Positions 1 to 7,232 of a stretch of 12,024 nt of DNA are shown here, piece after piece. Each line of letters starts with the position of its first letter. Within the stretch, counting starts at the first letter, position 1. Both the position numbers and the translations under genes were made by a program. The notes under the pieces are model-generated. The model saw nothing but the letters and a program-made list of their open reading frames with translations. It had not been told where the DNA came from and did not search any database. The stretch spans positions 1 to 12,024 of the forward strand of contig QGUO01000063.1 in NCBI GenBank assembly GCA_003242495.1. Direction: 5' to 3'. This DNA comes from Pseudomonadota bacterium. GTDB lineage: Bacteria; Pseudomonadota; Gammaproteobacteria; Steroidobacterales; Steroidobacteraceae.

Positions 1-876
1 CAGGAGCGCCGCGGTGTCGGTATTGAAATTGAGGATGGCGAGCAGCAGAGGAGTGACGCCGTCCGGATCGCTGAGATTCACGTCGGCGCCGGCGTCCAGG
101 AGGATGCGTGCACATTCTGCGCACCCGCGGCGCGCCGCGTACAGCAACGGCGTAAAGCCGCCCGAAGGGCGCGCCTGCATGCGCGGCTCGGCGGTCACCT
201 GCCGCTCCCATTCGTTCACGTTGGAGCGCGCATCGACCTCGGCGCCGTGCTCGATCAGCAGTTGCACCATGGCGGGCTGCGCCTCGGCGGCCGCCCACAT
301 CAACGCGGTCTGACCACGCCAACGCTCACGCGCATTGACGTCCGCGCCGCGCTTCAACAACAGGCGCGCCGCATCGACGTTGCTGGTGCGCGCGATGATC
401 ATCAATGCGGTCTGGCCGTCCTCGTTGGGGGAGTCGACGTCGGCACCGGCCGCGAGCAGCTTTTCGATCACCCGGACGTTGCCGACCACGGCGGCTTCCG
501 ACATCGGCGTGGCGCCGTAATCGTTCACCGCGCGCACGTCGGCCCGCGCCGCGATCAGCCGTTCGACCATGCGGACATCGTTGCGATAGACGGCCCAGTG
601 CAGGGCCGTCGTGCCGTCGCTGGCCCTCTGGTTGACGTCGGTGCGCGGCTTGCCGCGCAGCAGCGCCTCCACGGCCGCGGCATCGCCGTTGCGCGCAGCC
701 GTAACCAGCGGCGCCGCATGCGCGGCGTGCTCGACGACGGCCCTCTCATCGGCCTTGCCGGCCTGGACACCGGCATGCTCGCCGGCCTTGCTTGCAGTGG
801 CGCCGGCTCCGAGCGCCAGCGCAACGCACACTGCGAAGCAAGGTGCGTTGGCCGATTTGAAGAACGTCGTCCGCAT
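1..876 (-). CDS. Exported ankyrin-repeat protein, partial (C-terminus beyond left edge)
   Basis: The reading frame is open for 292 codons from an ATG at 876 to the left edge with no stop, so the C-terminus is missing. Residues about 1-30 look like a Sec signal peptide: basic start, hydrophobic FAVCVALALGAG core, then small residues. At least six ankyrin repeats follow (about residues 56-88, 89-119, 120-152, 153-185, 187-218, 239-271, and the start of another), with typical signatures such as GADVNAR, DGQTAL and GATPMSEAA. A roughly 20-residue charged insert (218-238) interrupts the array. Ankyrin repeats bind proteins; the signal peptide would put this one in the periplasm. It begins 5 bases after the stop of the DUF1552 gene, and its ribosome-binding site (GAGGAG) lies inside that gene's last codons, so the two are probably translationally coupled. 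Its partner is unknown; the upstream DUF1592 and DUF1552 proteins are the obvious candidates (inference). Confidence 0.9.
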   Translation of the reverse strand, partial: MRTTFFKSANAPCFAVCVALALGAGATASKAGEHAGVQAGKADERAVVEHAAHAAPLVTAARNGDAAAVEALLRGKPRTDVNQRASDGTTALHWAVYRNDVRMVERLIAARADVRAVNDYGATPMSEAAVVGNVRVIEKLLAAGADVDSPNEDGQTALMIIARTSNVDAARLLLKRGADVNARERWRGQTALMWAAAEAQPAMVQLLIEHGAEVDARSNVNEWERQVTAEPRMQARPSGGFTPLLYAARRGCAECARILLDAGADVNLSDPDGVTPLLLAILNFNTDTAALL

Positions 877-881
877 GCGCC

Positions 882-2204
882 TCAGATCTCCTCGATCGTG
901 CCCGTGCTGTCGCCCACCCGATCGATGGGGATGCCCACGCGCTGCAGGAGGGTGAGGTGCAGGTTGGCGAGCGGGGTGCGCTCCTCGAAGTAGATGTGCT
1001 GGCCACCCCGAATCTTGCCGCAACCATGCCCCAGGACCGCCGTGGGCAACGGGAACTGATTGTGCCGGTTGCTGTTGCTCATGTTGCTGCCGAACAGCAG
1101 GATCGAGTGATCCAGCATGCTGCCGTCGCCGTCCGGCATGGCCGCCAGCTTCGCCACGAAGTCCGCGAAGACCTCGGTGTGATAGCGCTGGATCAGCGAC
1201 AGCCGTTCTTTCTTGTCGGGATCCTCGGCGTGATGCGAGATGGCGTGGAACGCATCCGGCACGCCGATGTGGTTGTACGTCTGCTCGCTGACTTCCGGCG
1301 CGATCATGAAGCTCTGGATGCGCGTCAGGTCGCCCTGATAGGCCAGCGCGATGATGTCGAACATCAGCCGGAGATGCTCGTCGAAGTCCTCGGAAGTGGC
1401 GCCCGGAACCTCGGGCAGATCGAGCTTGGCGAGATTGCCGGAGGCGTTGTTCTGAATCCGTCGCTCGATTTCCCGGACGCTGTCCAGGTAGTCGGCGAGC
1501 GTGCTGCGATCCTGCGGGCCCAGCCGGCGCTCGAGGGAGGCAATCTCGCCGGAAATCATGTCGAGCAGGCTTGCGGTCTGGCGCATCACGAAGCGGCGCT
1601 CCGCCGGCGTATCGCCCTGACCGAACAAGCGCAGGAAGAGCTGACGCGGGTTGCTCTCCACGGGCAACGGCGTCGTGGCGTTGCGGAACGAGAGCGTGCC
1701 CGAGTAGCTGCAGCCGTAGCCGCGCTCACAGGCACTGCCCACGCCATGCCCCTGCGCAGTGGCCGTCTCCAGCGAGGGCCAGGGCGTCTCCTGGCCGATG
1801 TGCTCGGCCGCGATCTGATCGATCGTCGGAGCCATGTAGGGCTCGAGCCCTTCCCGGGGATGTACGCAGGACAGCCAGGTCGCCGGTACGAGCGCGTGCA
1901 CGGCGCGGCTTTCCGCCGGCTTATTGCCCAGGTTGCTCACGATCGTGAGGTAGTCACGGAACGGCGCCAGCGGCTCCAGGATGGGGCTCAGTTCGAAATC
2001 CCGCCCCGCCTTGGAGGGTGTCCACTTTTCCATCACCGCGCCATGTGGAAAGTAGAAGAACCCGAGGCGCGGCTTGGGTGCCGCAGCGGTGTTGGCCAAG
2101 GCCGTCGCCGCCGGAATCATCGCGTCGAGCAACGGCAGCGAAAGGCTGACACCGAGGCCGCGCAGGACGGTGCGCCGCGAAAGATGTTTCTTGGTTACGA
2201 ACAT
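882..2204 (-). CDS. Tat-exported DUF1552 family protein
   Basis: This 440-residue protein belongs, by recognition of its overall pattern, to the DUF1552 family. The N-terminus carries a twin-arginine signal: S9-R10-R11-T12-V13-L14, a hydrophobic stretch, then a likely cleavage site after the ALA at 35-37. It is therefore expected to be exported folded to the periplasm, perhaps with a bound cofactor or metal. Near the C-terminus, segments such as LLFGSNMSNSNRHN and LGHGCGKIRGGQH resemble the late part of the alkaline-phosphatase-like DUF1501 fold; that comparison is inference. The ATG at 2204 has GGAG about 8 bases upstream, and the gene starts only 4 bases after the stop of the DUF1592 gene, so the two are cotranscribed. 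DUF1552 proteins are typically encoded beside DUF1592-type cytochromes, as here. No reaction is established for the family to my knowledge. Confidence 0.9.
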   Translation of the reverse strand: MFVTKKHLSRRTVLRGLGVSLSLPLLDAMIPAATALANTAAAPKPRLGFFYFPHGAVMEKWTPSKAGRDFELSPILEPLAPFRDYLTIVSNLGNKPAESRAVHALVPATWLSCVHPREGLEPYMAPTIDQIAAEHIGQETPWPSLETATAQGHGVGSACERGYGCSYSGTLSFRNATTPLPVESNPRQLFLRLFGQGDTPAERRFVMRQTASLLDMISGEIASLERRLGPQDRSTLADYLDSVREIERRIQNNASGNLAKLDLPEVPGATSEDFDEHLRLMFDIIALAYQGDLTRIQSFMIAPEVSEQTYNHIGVPDAFHAISHHAEDPDKKERLSLIQRYHTEVFADFVAKLAAMPDGDGSMLDHSILLFGSNMSNSNRHNQFPLPTAVLGHGCGKIRGGQHIYFEERTPLANLHLTLLQRVGIPIDRVGDSTGTIEEI

Positions 2205-2208
2205 TGCT

Positions 2209-4689
2209 CTATCTCCCGCTGGGCTCTCGCAGGTGCGAGGTCTGAACTGGAGTTGGCTCGTCTGCCAATGGCGAACGCCTCATCCGGAAGGCATCGCTGA
2301 GCGCGATCCCGCGCACGATGGCCTCGAACCGGTAATCCTCTTTGGCCGCGTCGCGCACGATCGCGCGAACGGTCGGCATGTCCTGGTGACGAACGGCGCG
2401 TCCGAGCGCAAACACCATCAACTTCTCGGTCAGCGCCTGGACGAACTGCTCGGGACGCTCGAGCAGCGCCTTGCTGAGATCCGCCGGCCCGTCGACTTCG
2501 GTGCCGTCGGCCAGCGTTGCCCGGGCATCGATTGCAGTGCCGGCATCCCGGTCGCGATCGCGCCAGGCGCCAAGCACGTCATAGTTCTCGAGCGCGTAGC
2601 CGAGCGGATCGATCACCCCGTGGCAGCTGTTGCAGGATTCCGCCGCGCGGTGCACCTCGAGCCGCTCGCGCACCGTCTTGGGCTTCTGCCCGGGCTCGGT
2701 CTCCATGAATTCCTCGACCCCCGGCGGTGGCGAGCTCGGCGGTGCGCCGACGATGTTCTCGAGAATCCAGGAGCCGCGCACCACCGGTGAGGTGCGGTTG
2801 CCGTACGAGGTGCTCATCAGGACGGCGCCCTTGCCGAGCAGGCCCCAGCGATTCGGGTCCTCGAGCTTCACCGGCCGGAACTGCGCCCCGCGAACGTTGG
2901 GAATGCCGTAATGCAACGCCAACCGTTCATTGACGAAGGTGATGTCGGAGCGCAGCAGATCGAGCACGCTGCGGTTCGTGCGCAGCACGCTGTCGAGGAA
3001 CAGACGGATCTCCTCGCGGAACGCCTCGCGCAGGTTGGTGTTGAAGTCCGGATAGAGCACCGGATCCGGCTCCACATTGTCGAGGCGCCCGACGTTGAGC
3101 CACTGGTACGCGAAGTTCGTGACCAGCGAATCCGAACGCGGATCCGCAAGCATGCGGCTGACCTGTGCCTCGAGCACCTCCGGATCGTGCAGGCGCCCGG
3201 CCGTGGCCAGCTCGAGCAGCTCGGCGTCCGGCCCCGCGCTCCACAGGAAGAACGACAGACGCGAGGCGAGCTCGATGCCCGAAAGCGGCTCGGGCGCATC
3301 CGGCCGCAGCCCCTCGGCCGGCTTGCCCCGGAACAGGAAGCTGGTGCTGGCGAGAATCGCCGTCAACCCGCTCTCGATACCGGCGTCGAAATCGTTGCCT
3401 TCCTCGCGCGCCATGGCATAGAAGGCCAGCGGTGCGCGCATATCCTCTTCCGTGACCGGACGCCGGAACGCCTCTCTCGCGAGACGCTCGAGGATGCGCC
3501 GGGCGCAGGGCTCTTCCTCGGCAGGCGACTCGGGACGGCAAATGAAGATCTTTTTGCGGCTCGGCGTTTCGCTGATGCCGGTGATATTGAACGGGCCGGA
3601 GATGTCCACGCCGGGGATGCTCGGCCAGCGCTCCATCTCCGGCAGCATGGCGATCGGCTGCAGGGGCGAGTCGGACTGCGCGAACGAGCGCTGCACGAAA
3701 GCCACGCCCACGCGACGCATGCCGGCCTTGACCTTCACGCGGATGTTGTTGAAGCGCGCCTGCATCTCGTCGGCGGCGATGGCCTGGCGCAGGTCGACGT
3801 CCTTGAGGTCCTCGGGCCCGCCCACCGTCTCCTCGAACACGCGCACGTCGTCGATGGTCAGGATGACGCGATGCGGATGGTCGATCTTGGTGACGTACCC
3901 GCCGCCCATGAAAAAGAAATCACGGATGTTGAACACATACTCACCGTCCGCCGGGAAGTAGTGCTCGATCACCATCCCGCCGCGCGTGCCGAGCGGCAGC
4001 CCGTCGACGTGGTTGAACTGGTCGAGGTTCTTGTCGACCCGGTACTCGCGGCTGCTCGGCTTGATGTTGACGCGACCGACGGCCTGGCGGGCAACCTCGC
4101 GCGCCGCCGAGAGGTACTGATCGATGAACGCGGGCGAGACGCGCAGCGTGGCCGCGACGTTGTCGAATCCTTCGCTCGACACGTCCCTGGGCAGGAGATT
4201 CTCGACCTCGACCTTCAGATCGAGAAGGCGCTCGATCTCGCGCGCATATTCCTTGCGGTTCAGGCGGTGTAAGCCCACGTAGCCCGGGTCAGGCCGGCGG
4301 GCGGCGCTGCGGTCGAGCTCGCCTTCCATCCAGGCGACGAGCGTATCGAGCGTCTCCTGGTCGAACTGCGGCTCGCCGGGCGGCGGCATCAGGCGGCCGC
4401 GAAGTTTGCGAACCGTCTCTTCCCAGATCTCGGCATCGGCATGGATGTCCTCCAGGGACATCACGTCGAAGGCGACTCCGCCGGCCCAATCGATGCTGTT
4501 GTGGCACTTGCCACAGCGATCGTCCAGCCAGTCCTGCGCGGGGACGGGAAGACCGGAGTGCGGCGCAGTGTGCGCCCGCGAGTCGTCGTGGGCAGAGCTG
4601 TCCGCCGCGCCCACCGCGCCGGCGGAGAAAACGACTGCCCCGCCCAGCAGCGCGCTGGCGACTACTGCGTTGCTCCAGCAGGTTCTCAC
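2209..4689 (-). CDS. Exported two-haem DUF1587/DUF1592/DUF1588/DUF1585 protein
   Basis: This is an 826-residue protein. Residues 1-29 form a Sec signal peptide ending near AVGA|AD. A cytochrome c-like (PSCyt1-type) domain follows, with haem motif C59-G-K-C62-H63 and a likely axial Met101 in LMPPPG. Then come DUF1587 (about 138-203, HRLNRKEYAREIERLLDL), a beta-rich region (about 235-335), DUF1595 (about 394-455, PCARRILERLAREAFRRPV), DUF1592 (about 465-595), DUF1588 (about 612-712) and DUF1585 (about 735-808). A second haem-type motif, C686-N-S-C689-H690, sits inside DUF1588 followed by GVIDPLGYALENYD. Domain boundaries are estimates. The start is GTG at 4689, chosen because GGAGG lies 7 bases upstream and the signal peptide begins there. 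It is the first gene of the three-gene minus operon. A periplasmic redox role is likely from the haem motifs; substrate and electron partner are unknown. Confidence 0.93.
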   Translation of the reverse strand: MRTCWSNAVVASALLGGAVVFSAGAVGAADSSAHDDSRAHTAPHSGLPVPAQDWLDDRCGKCHNSIDWAGGVAFDVMSLEDIHADAEIWEETVRKLRGRLMPPPGEPQFDQETLDTLVAWMEGELDRSAARRPDPGYVGLHRLNRKEYAREIERLLDLKVEVENLLPRDVSSEGFDNVAATLRVSPAFIDQYLSAAREVARQAVGRVNIKPSSREYRVDKNLDQFNHVDGLPLGTRGGMVIEHYFPADGEYVFNIRDFFFMGGGYVTKIDHPHRVILTIDDVRVFEETVGGPEDLKDVDLRQAIAADEMQARFNNIRVKVKAGMRRVGVAFVQRSFAQSDSPLQPIAMLPEMERWPSIPGVDISGPFNITGISETPSRKKIFICRPESPAEEEPCARRILERLAREAFRRPVTEEDMRAPLAFYAMAREEGNDFDAGIESGLTAILASTSFLFRGKPAEGLRPDAPEPLSGIELASRLSFFLWSAGPDAELLELATAGRLHDPEVLEAQVSRMLADPRSDSLVTNFAYQWLNVGRLDNVEPDPVLYPDFNTNLREAFREEIRLFLDSVLRTNRSVLDLLRSDITFVNERLALHYGIPNVRGAQFRPVKLEDPNRWGLLGKGAVLMSTSYGNRTSPVVRGSWILENIVGAPPSSPPPGVEEFMETEPGQKPKTVRERLEVHRAAESCNSCHGVIDPLGYALENYDVLGAWRDRDRDAGTAIDARATLADGTEVDGPADLSKALLERPEQFVQALTEKLMVFALGRAVRHQDMPTVRAIVRDAAKEDYRFEAIVRGIALSDAFRMRRSPLADEPTPVQTSHLREPSGR

Positions 4690-4696
4690 TGAAATG

Positions 4697-4701
4697 CCTC
4701 C
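4697..4701 (-). promoter_or_regulatory. Strong ribosome-binding site for the DUF1592 gene
   Basis: On the minus strand this reads GGAGG, 7 bases before the GTG at 4689. It is the best Shine-Dalgarno match in the operon and decides the GTG start. Confidence 0.75.
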
Positions 4702-4726
4702 GAAACCGAATCGCTACGGCCCCTTA

Positions 4727-4739
4727 ATCATTTCATGAT
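4727..4739. promoter_or_regulatory. Candidate operator: inverted repeat ATCAT-TTC-ATGAT
   Basis: This is a perfect 5-base inverted repeat with a 3-base centre, in the AT-rich part of the region upstream of the DUF1592 operon and overlapping a weak leftward -10 candidate. Its placement would suit a repressor site, but no regulator is encoded nearby and a repeat this short can arise by chance. Confidence 0.25.
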
Positions 4740-5090
4740 CTTAGCGGCGCACTGCAAGCCCTGCAGCTAAATGGGCATGTCAACACAGCGAGCCAAATAG
4801 CTAGTGTTGGGAGTAACAGGATTACCAACCCCTGACTGGATGCCGGTGACGCGCATCCCGGGCCATCCTGTCAAGAAACATCAAGCCGCGTCGCCCGACG
4901 CACTGGCCGCGCAGCCGACCTCGAGGCGGCCCCTGCGCCGCGACCGGCGTGGCCGATGTCTCGCCGGGCGCCCTGAGTGGCTGCTCCGGGTGCGTCCGAT
5001 GCGCCTTGAAGGAGCTGTGCGCTATCCTTGTGCGGTTGCGGCCCCCTACAGGGGCTGCCGTCAGGGGACATTTTCGACATTCGATCAGCC

Positions 5091-5867
5091 ATGAAGACAT
5101 CCTCCGCCCGTCCATCCGCTCCCGAGCAGGTCACCGAAGCCGACGAGACCTTCCCCCAGGCAGGCCGTGAACGCATGATCATGCCGCAGCCGATCGCGCT
5201 GCGCGGCACCGGCATTCCCGACCCCGAGGTCGCCCTGTTGGAGCGCATGCGCACCACGGGCGCCGTGTTCATGATGGGTGACAACCCCGCGCTGCCGCGG
5301 ATGCCGAAGAAGCCCCGTCTGCTGGATTTTTTCCGCCTGCGCTTCAGCGACATCGCCTTCCGCCACCTCCTGCAAAGCGCCAAGCTTGCGCTCGACGCCG
5401 GCCATGACGAGAAGGTGGTCATCGCGTGCCTGCTGCACGACATCTCCAACGGTGCGCTGATCCGCACGGACCATGGCTACTGGGGTGCGCAGATGATCGC
5501 GCCCTATGTGAGCGAGGAAGTGGCCTGGGCCGTGAAGTACCACCAGGCGCTGCGCTACTTCGCCGACGAGTCGGTGGGCTTCAAGTACCCGGACGCCTAC
5601 GTAAGCTTCTTCGGCCCCGACTACGAGCCGCCGGAGTACATCCGTCAGGCGTACGAGGAGGCACGCAACCACAAGTGGTACATGACCTCGCGCCTGATCA
5701 CGATCTACGATATCTACAGTTTCCAGGAAGGCGTCGAGATCGATCCGGAGATCTTCACGGACATCATCGGCCGCAATTTCCGCGAACCGGAGGAGGGGCT
5801 GGGCTTCGACAACTCGCCCGTGGCGCACATGTGGCGCACCATGATCTGGCCCAACAACTTCCTGTAA
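5091..5867 (+). CDS. HD-domain protein, possible PhnZ/MIOX-like diiron oxygenase
   Basis: From the ATG at 5091 the protein has 258 residues. The HD-fold signature is clear: H92 (FRHLLQSAKLA), H116-D117 (IACLLHDISN), H128 (TDHGYWGAQ), H151 (VKYHQALRYF) and a late Asp, D207 (ITIYDIYS). Most HD proteins are metal-dependent phosphohydrolases, but this six-ligand set and its spacing (H to HD 24 residues, H128 to H151 23, H151 to D207 56) are close to the PhnZ/TmpB/MIOX branch, which uses a mixed-valent diiron centre to oxidise substrates with O2. That assignment is inference; the substrate cannot be read. No signal peptide is seen, so it is cytoplasmic. The start is uncertain: 5091 lacks a good ribosome-binding site, a TTG at 5028 has AAGGAG 14 bases upstream, and an ATG at 5175 would give 230 residues without touching the HD motifs. 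A transporter gene follows on the same strand. Confidence 0.85.
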   Translation: MKTSSARPSAPEQVTEADETFPQAGRERMIMPQPIALRGTGIPDPEVALLERMRTTGAVFMMGDNPALPRMPKKPRLLDFFRLRFSDIAFRHLLQSAKLALDAGHDEKVVIACLLHDISNGALIRTDHGYWGAQMIAPYVSEEVAWAVKYHQALRYFADESVGFKYPDAYVSFFGPDYEPPEYIRQAYEEARNHKWYMTSRLITIYDIYSFQEGVEIDPEIFTDIIGRNFREPEEGLGFDNSPVAHMWRTMIWPNNFL

Positions 5868-5969
5868 CCCACCCGGCAACGGTCCCTCGGTCAGGCCCGC
5901 CGGCGCCATCGCGGCGGACGGCCGTGGGGACCGCCACGCGGGTCGATGTCCCCGCGGCTCTCCTCCTGT

Positions 5970-6968
5970 ATGAAAAGACTACTCGGGCTGCTCCCGGACC
6001 CACTGCTGATCCTGCTGCTGGCGACCATCGGCGCCGCCACCTTGTGGCCCGCCGATGGCCGGGTGGCCGACATGGTGAGCAGCGTCGCGACGCTGGCGAT
6101 CGTGCTGCTGTTCTTCCTGCACGGTGTGCGCCTGCCGCGTGAGAACCTGGCCGCCGCGGCCCGCAACTGGCGACTGCATCTGGCCATTCTCGCCGCCACG
6201 TTCATCGTGTTCCCCCTGCTGGGCCTCGGCCTTGCGCTGGCGTTCCCGAACGTCCTGCGCGCGGAGCTGTGGATCGGCATCCTGTTCCTGTGCGCCCTGC
6301 CCTCCACGGTGCAATCCTCGGTCATCTTCACCTCGATCGGCCAGGGCAACGTGGCCGGCAGTGTCACCTCGGCGGCGGCCTCGAACCTGCTGGGGATCGC
6401 GGCGACGCCCTTCATCATCGGGCTGATGACCCACGCGCAGGCGGACGCGGTGTCTTTCTCGGCCGTATGGAAAATCGTGCTGCAGCTGCTGCTGCCCTTC
6501 GGAGTCGGACATGCCTGTCGTCCCTGGCTGGGCGCATGGGCGGCGCGGAACAAGCAACTGCTGACCATCACCGACCGCGGCACCATCGTGCTCGCCGTGT
6601 ACAGCGCGTTCTCCGCGGCGGTCATCGGCGGCATCTGGCATCAAATACCGATTGCCGACCTGCTGGTCCTGACCGGGCTCTGCCTGCTACTGCTCGGCGC
6701 CATGCTGCTGATCACCCGCACCACGGCGCGGGCATCGGGCCTGGACACCGCGGACGAGGTCTCGGCCATCATGTGCGGAACGCAGAAGAGCCTGGTCACC
6801 GGCGTGCCGATGGCGCGCGTGCTGTTCGCGCCTGCGGATGTCGGCATGGTGATTTTGCCGGTGATGATTTATCACCAGGCCCAGCTGATCGCCTGCGCCT
6901 GGCTCGCGCGACGCTACGCGGCGAAGCAGCCGGAGCCGTCATACGCCCGGCCGGTCGACAACCGCTGA
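5970..6968 (+). CDS. SBF-like (bile acid:sodium symporter-like, YfeH-type) membrane transporter
   Basis: From the ATG at 5970 this is a 332-residue, very hydrophobic inner-membrane protein with about nine or ten helices; 332 residues is about the usual length of the SBF-like family that includes E. coli YfeH. Family signatures include the N-terminal LLGLLPDPLLILLL, ALPSTVQSSVIFTS (about residues 105-118), the glycine-rich segment just after it, TQKSLVTGVPMA, and the closing IYHQAQLI. The two polar discontinuous segments match the crossing helices of the bile acid:sodium symporter (BASS/BART) fold. Substrates of this branch are mostly unassigned; organic anions are likely. An upstream ATG at 5946 adds eight residues, but neither start has a clear ribosome-binding site; 5970 gives the more typical MKRLL start. 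It lies 102 bases after the HD gene on the same strand, so they may be cotranscribed. Confidence 0.88.
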   Translation: MKRLLGLLPDPLLILLLATIGAATLWPADGRVADMVSSVATLAIVLLFFLHGVRLPRENLAAAARNWRLHLAILAATFIVFPLLGLGLALAFPNVLRAELWIGILFLCALPSTVQSSVIFTSIGQGNVAGSVTSAAASNLLGIAATPFIIGLMTHAQADAVSFSAVWKIVLQLLLPFGVGHACRPWLGAWAARNKQLLTITDRGTIVLAVYSAFSAAVIGGIWHQIPIADLLVLTGLCLLLLGAMLLITRTTARASGLDTADEVSAIMCGTQKSLVTGVPMARVLFAPADVGMVILPVMIYHQAQLIACAWLARRYAAKQPEPSYARPVDNR

Positions 6969-6971
6969 CGA

Positions 6972-6992
6972 GAGCGCTGCGGCGGGGCGCTC
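6972..6992 (+). terminator. Hairpin directly after the transporter gene
   Basis: GAGCGC (6972-6977) and GCGCTC (6987-6992) form a perfect 6-base stem with a 9-base loop, starting 3 bases after the transporter stop codon. There is no T-run behind it, so intrinsic termination is possible but not assured. Confidence 0.3.
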
Positions 6993-7170
6993 CCGCGGAC
7001 TGCAGGCACATGGACGCGGCCGACCGGTTCCTGGCGGACCAGCGCATTTCTGCTTTGATGGAGGAAATGGAGGTCTGCAAAGGGCCGGCGCCGCGACACC
7101 GGTGGGGCCGCAGGCCCTCTTGCTGGGCGCTCGCCGACCCGCATGACGCTTGCCGGATGCCACGAGTCGC

Positions 7171-7194
7171 GGGCGCAGCCGCAGCGCTGCGCTC
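7171..7194 (-). terminator. GC-rich hairpin downstream of the 184-aa membrane protein gene
   Basis: GGGCGCAGC (7171-7179) pairs with GCTGCGCTC (7186-7194), with one G-T pair and a 6-base loop. It lies about 27 bases past the stop of the minus-strand gene ending at 7222. It lacks a T-run on the minus strand, so it is only a candidate terminator. Confidence 0.35.
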
Positions 7195-7208
7195 CCCGCC
7201 CGATGGAG

Positions 7209-7232
7209 TCTATCCCGGGATCTATCCCGGAT
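7209..7232. repeat. Tandem direct repeat of TCTATCCCGG duplicating a stop codon
   Basis: TCTATCCCGG occurs at 7209-7218 and again at 7221-7230, a 12-base period. On the minus strand each copy encodes Pro-Gly-stop in the same frame, so the gene ending at 7222 has a second in-frame TAG four codons later. It looks like a small tandem duplication. Confidence 0.7.

Larger units (their letters stand above)
4690..5090. other. Divergent intergenic region between the cytochrome operon and the HD gene
   Basis: I see no convincing gene in these 401 bases. The leftward promoter should lie in the AT-richer part around 4700-4800. A weak candidate on the minus strand is TTGCAG, a 16-base gap, then TGAAAT (4 of 6 to the -10 consensus). 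The perfect inverted repeat ATCAT-TTC-ATGAT (4727-4739) overlaps that -10. A near-perfect -35 hexamer, TTGACA, lies further upstream on the same strand (about 4777-4782) but has no good -10 partner. Short arms GTTGG/CCAAC (4806-4810, 4825-4829) and GCCCC/GGGGC (5041-5045, 5051-5055) could fold, the latter in the leader of the HD gene. No rightward promoter stands out. AAGGAG at 5008-5013 precedes a TTG at 5028 that would lengthen the HD protein by 21 residues. Confidence 0.5.
6969..7221. other. Convergent intergenic gap between transporter and the minus-strand mobile block
   Basis: These 253 bases lie between two convergent genes. They hold two GC-rich hairpins (6972-6992 and 7171-7194) and part of a short direct repeat at the right end. 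A plus-strand frame beginning with ATG at 7010 (MDAADRFLADQRISALMEEM) looks protein-like for about 28 residues, but it has no good ribosome-binding site and continues as the antisense of the next gene, so I do not call it. No tRNA, integrase or obvious attachment repeat is seen. Confidence 0.5.

Noticed and set aside
957..2300. Long plus-strand open frame (447 codons) opposite the DUF1552 gene
   Set aside because: It is antisense to a well-supported conserved gene, its translation has no recognisable motifs, and such mirrors are common in high-GC DNA.
2911..4272. Plus-strand open frame of 453 codons opposite the DUF1592 gene
   Set aside because: Antisense to conserved domains and low-complexity; a codon-bias shadow.
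5085..5909. Minus-strand open frame of 274 codons opposite the HD gene
   Set aside because: The plus-strand frame holds the conserved HD metal ligands; the mirror has no features.
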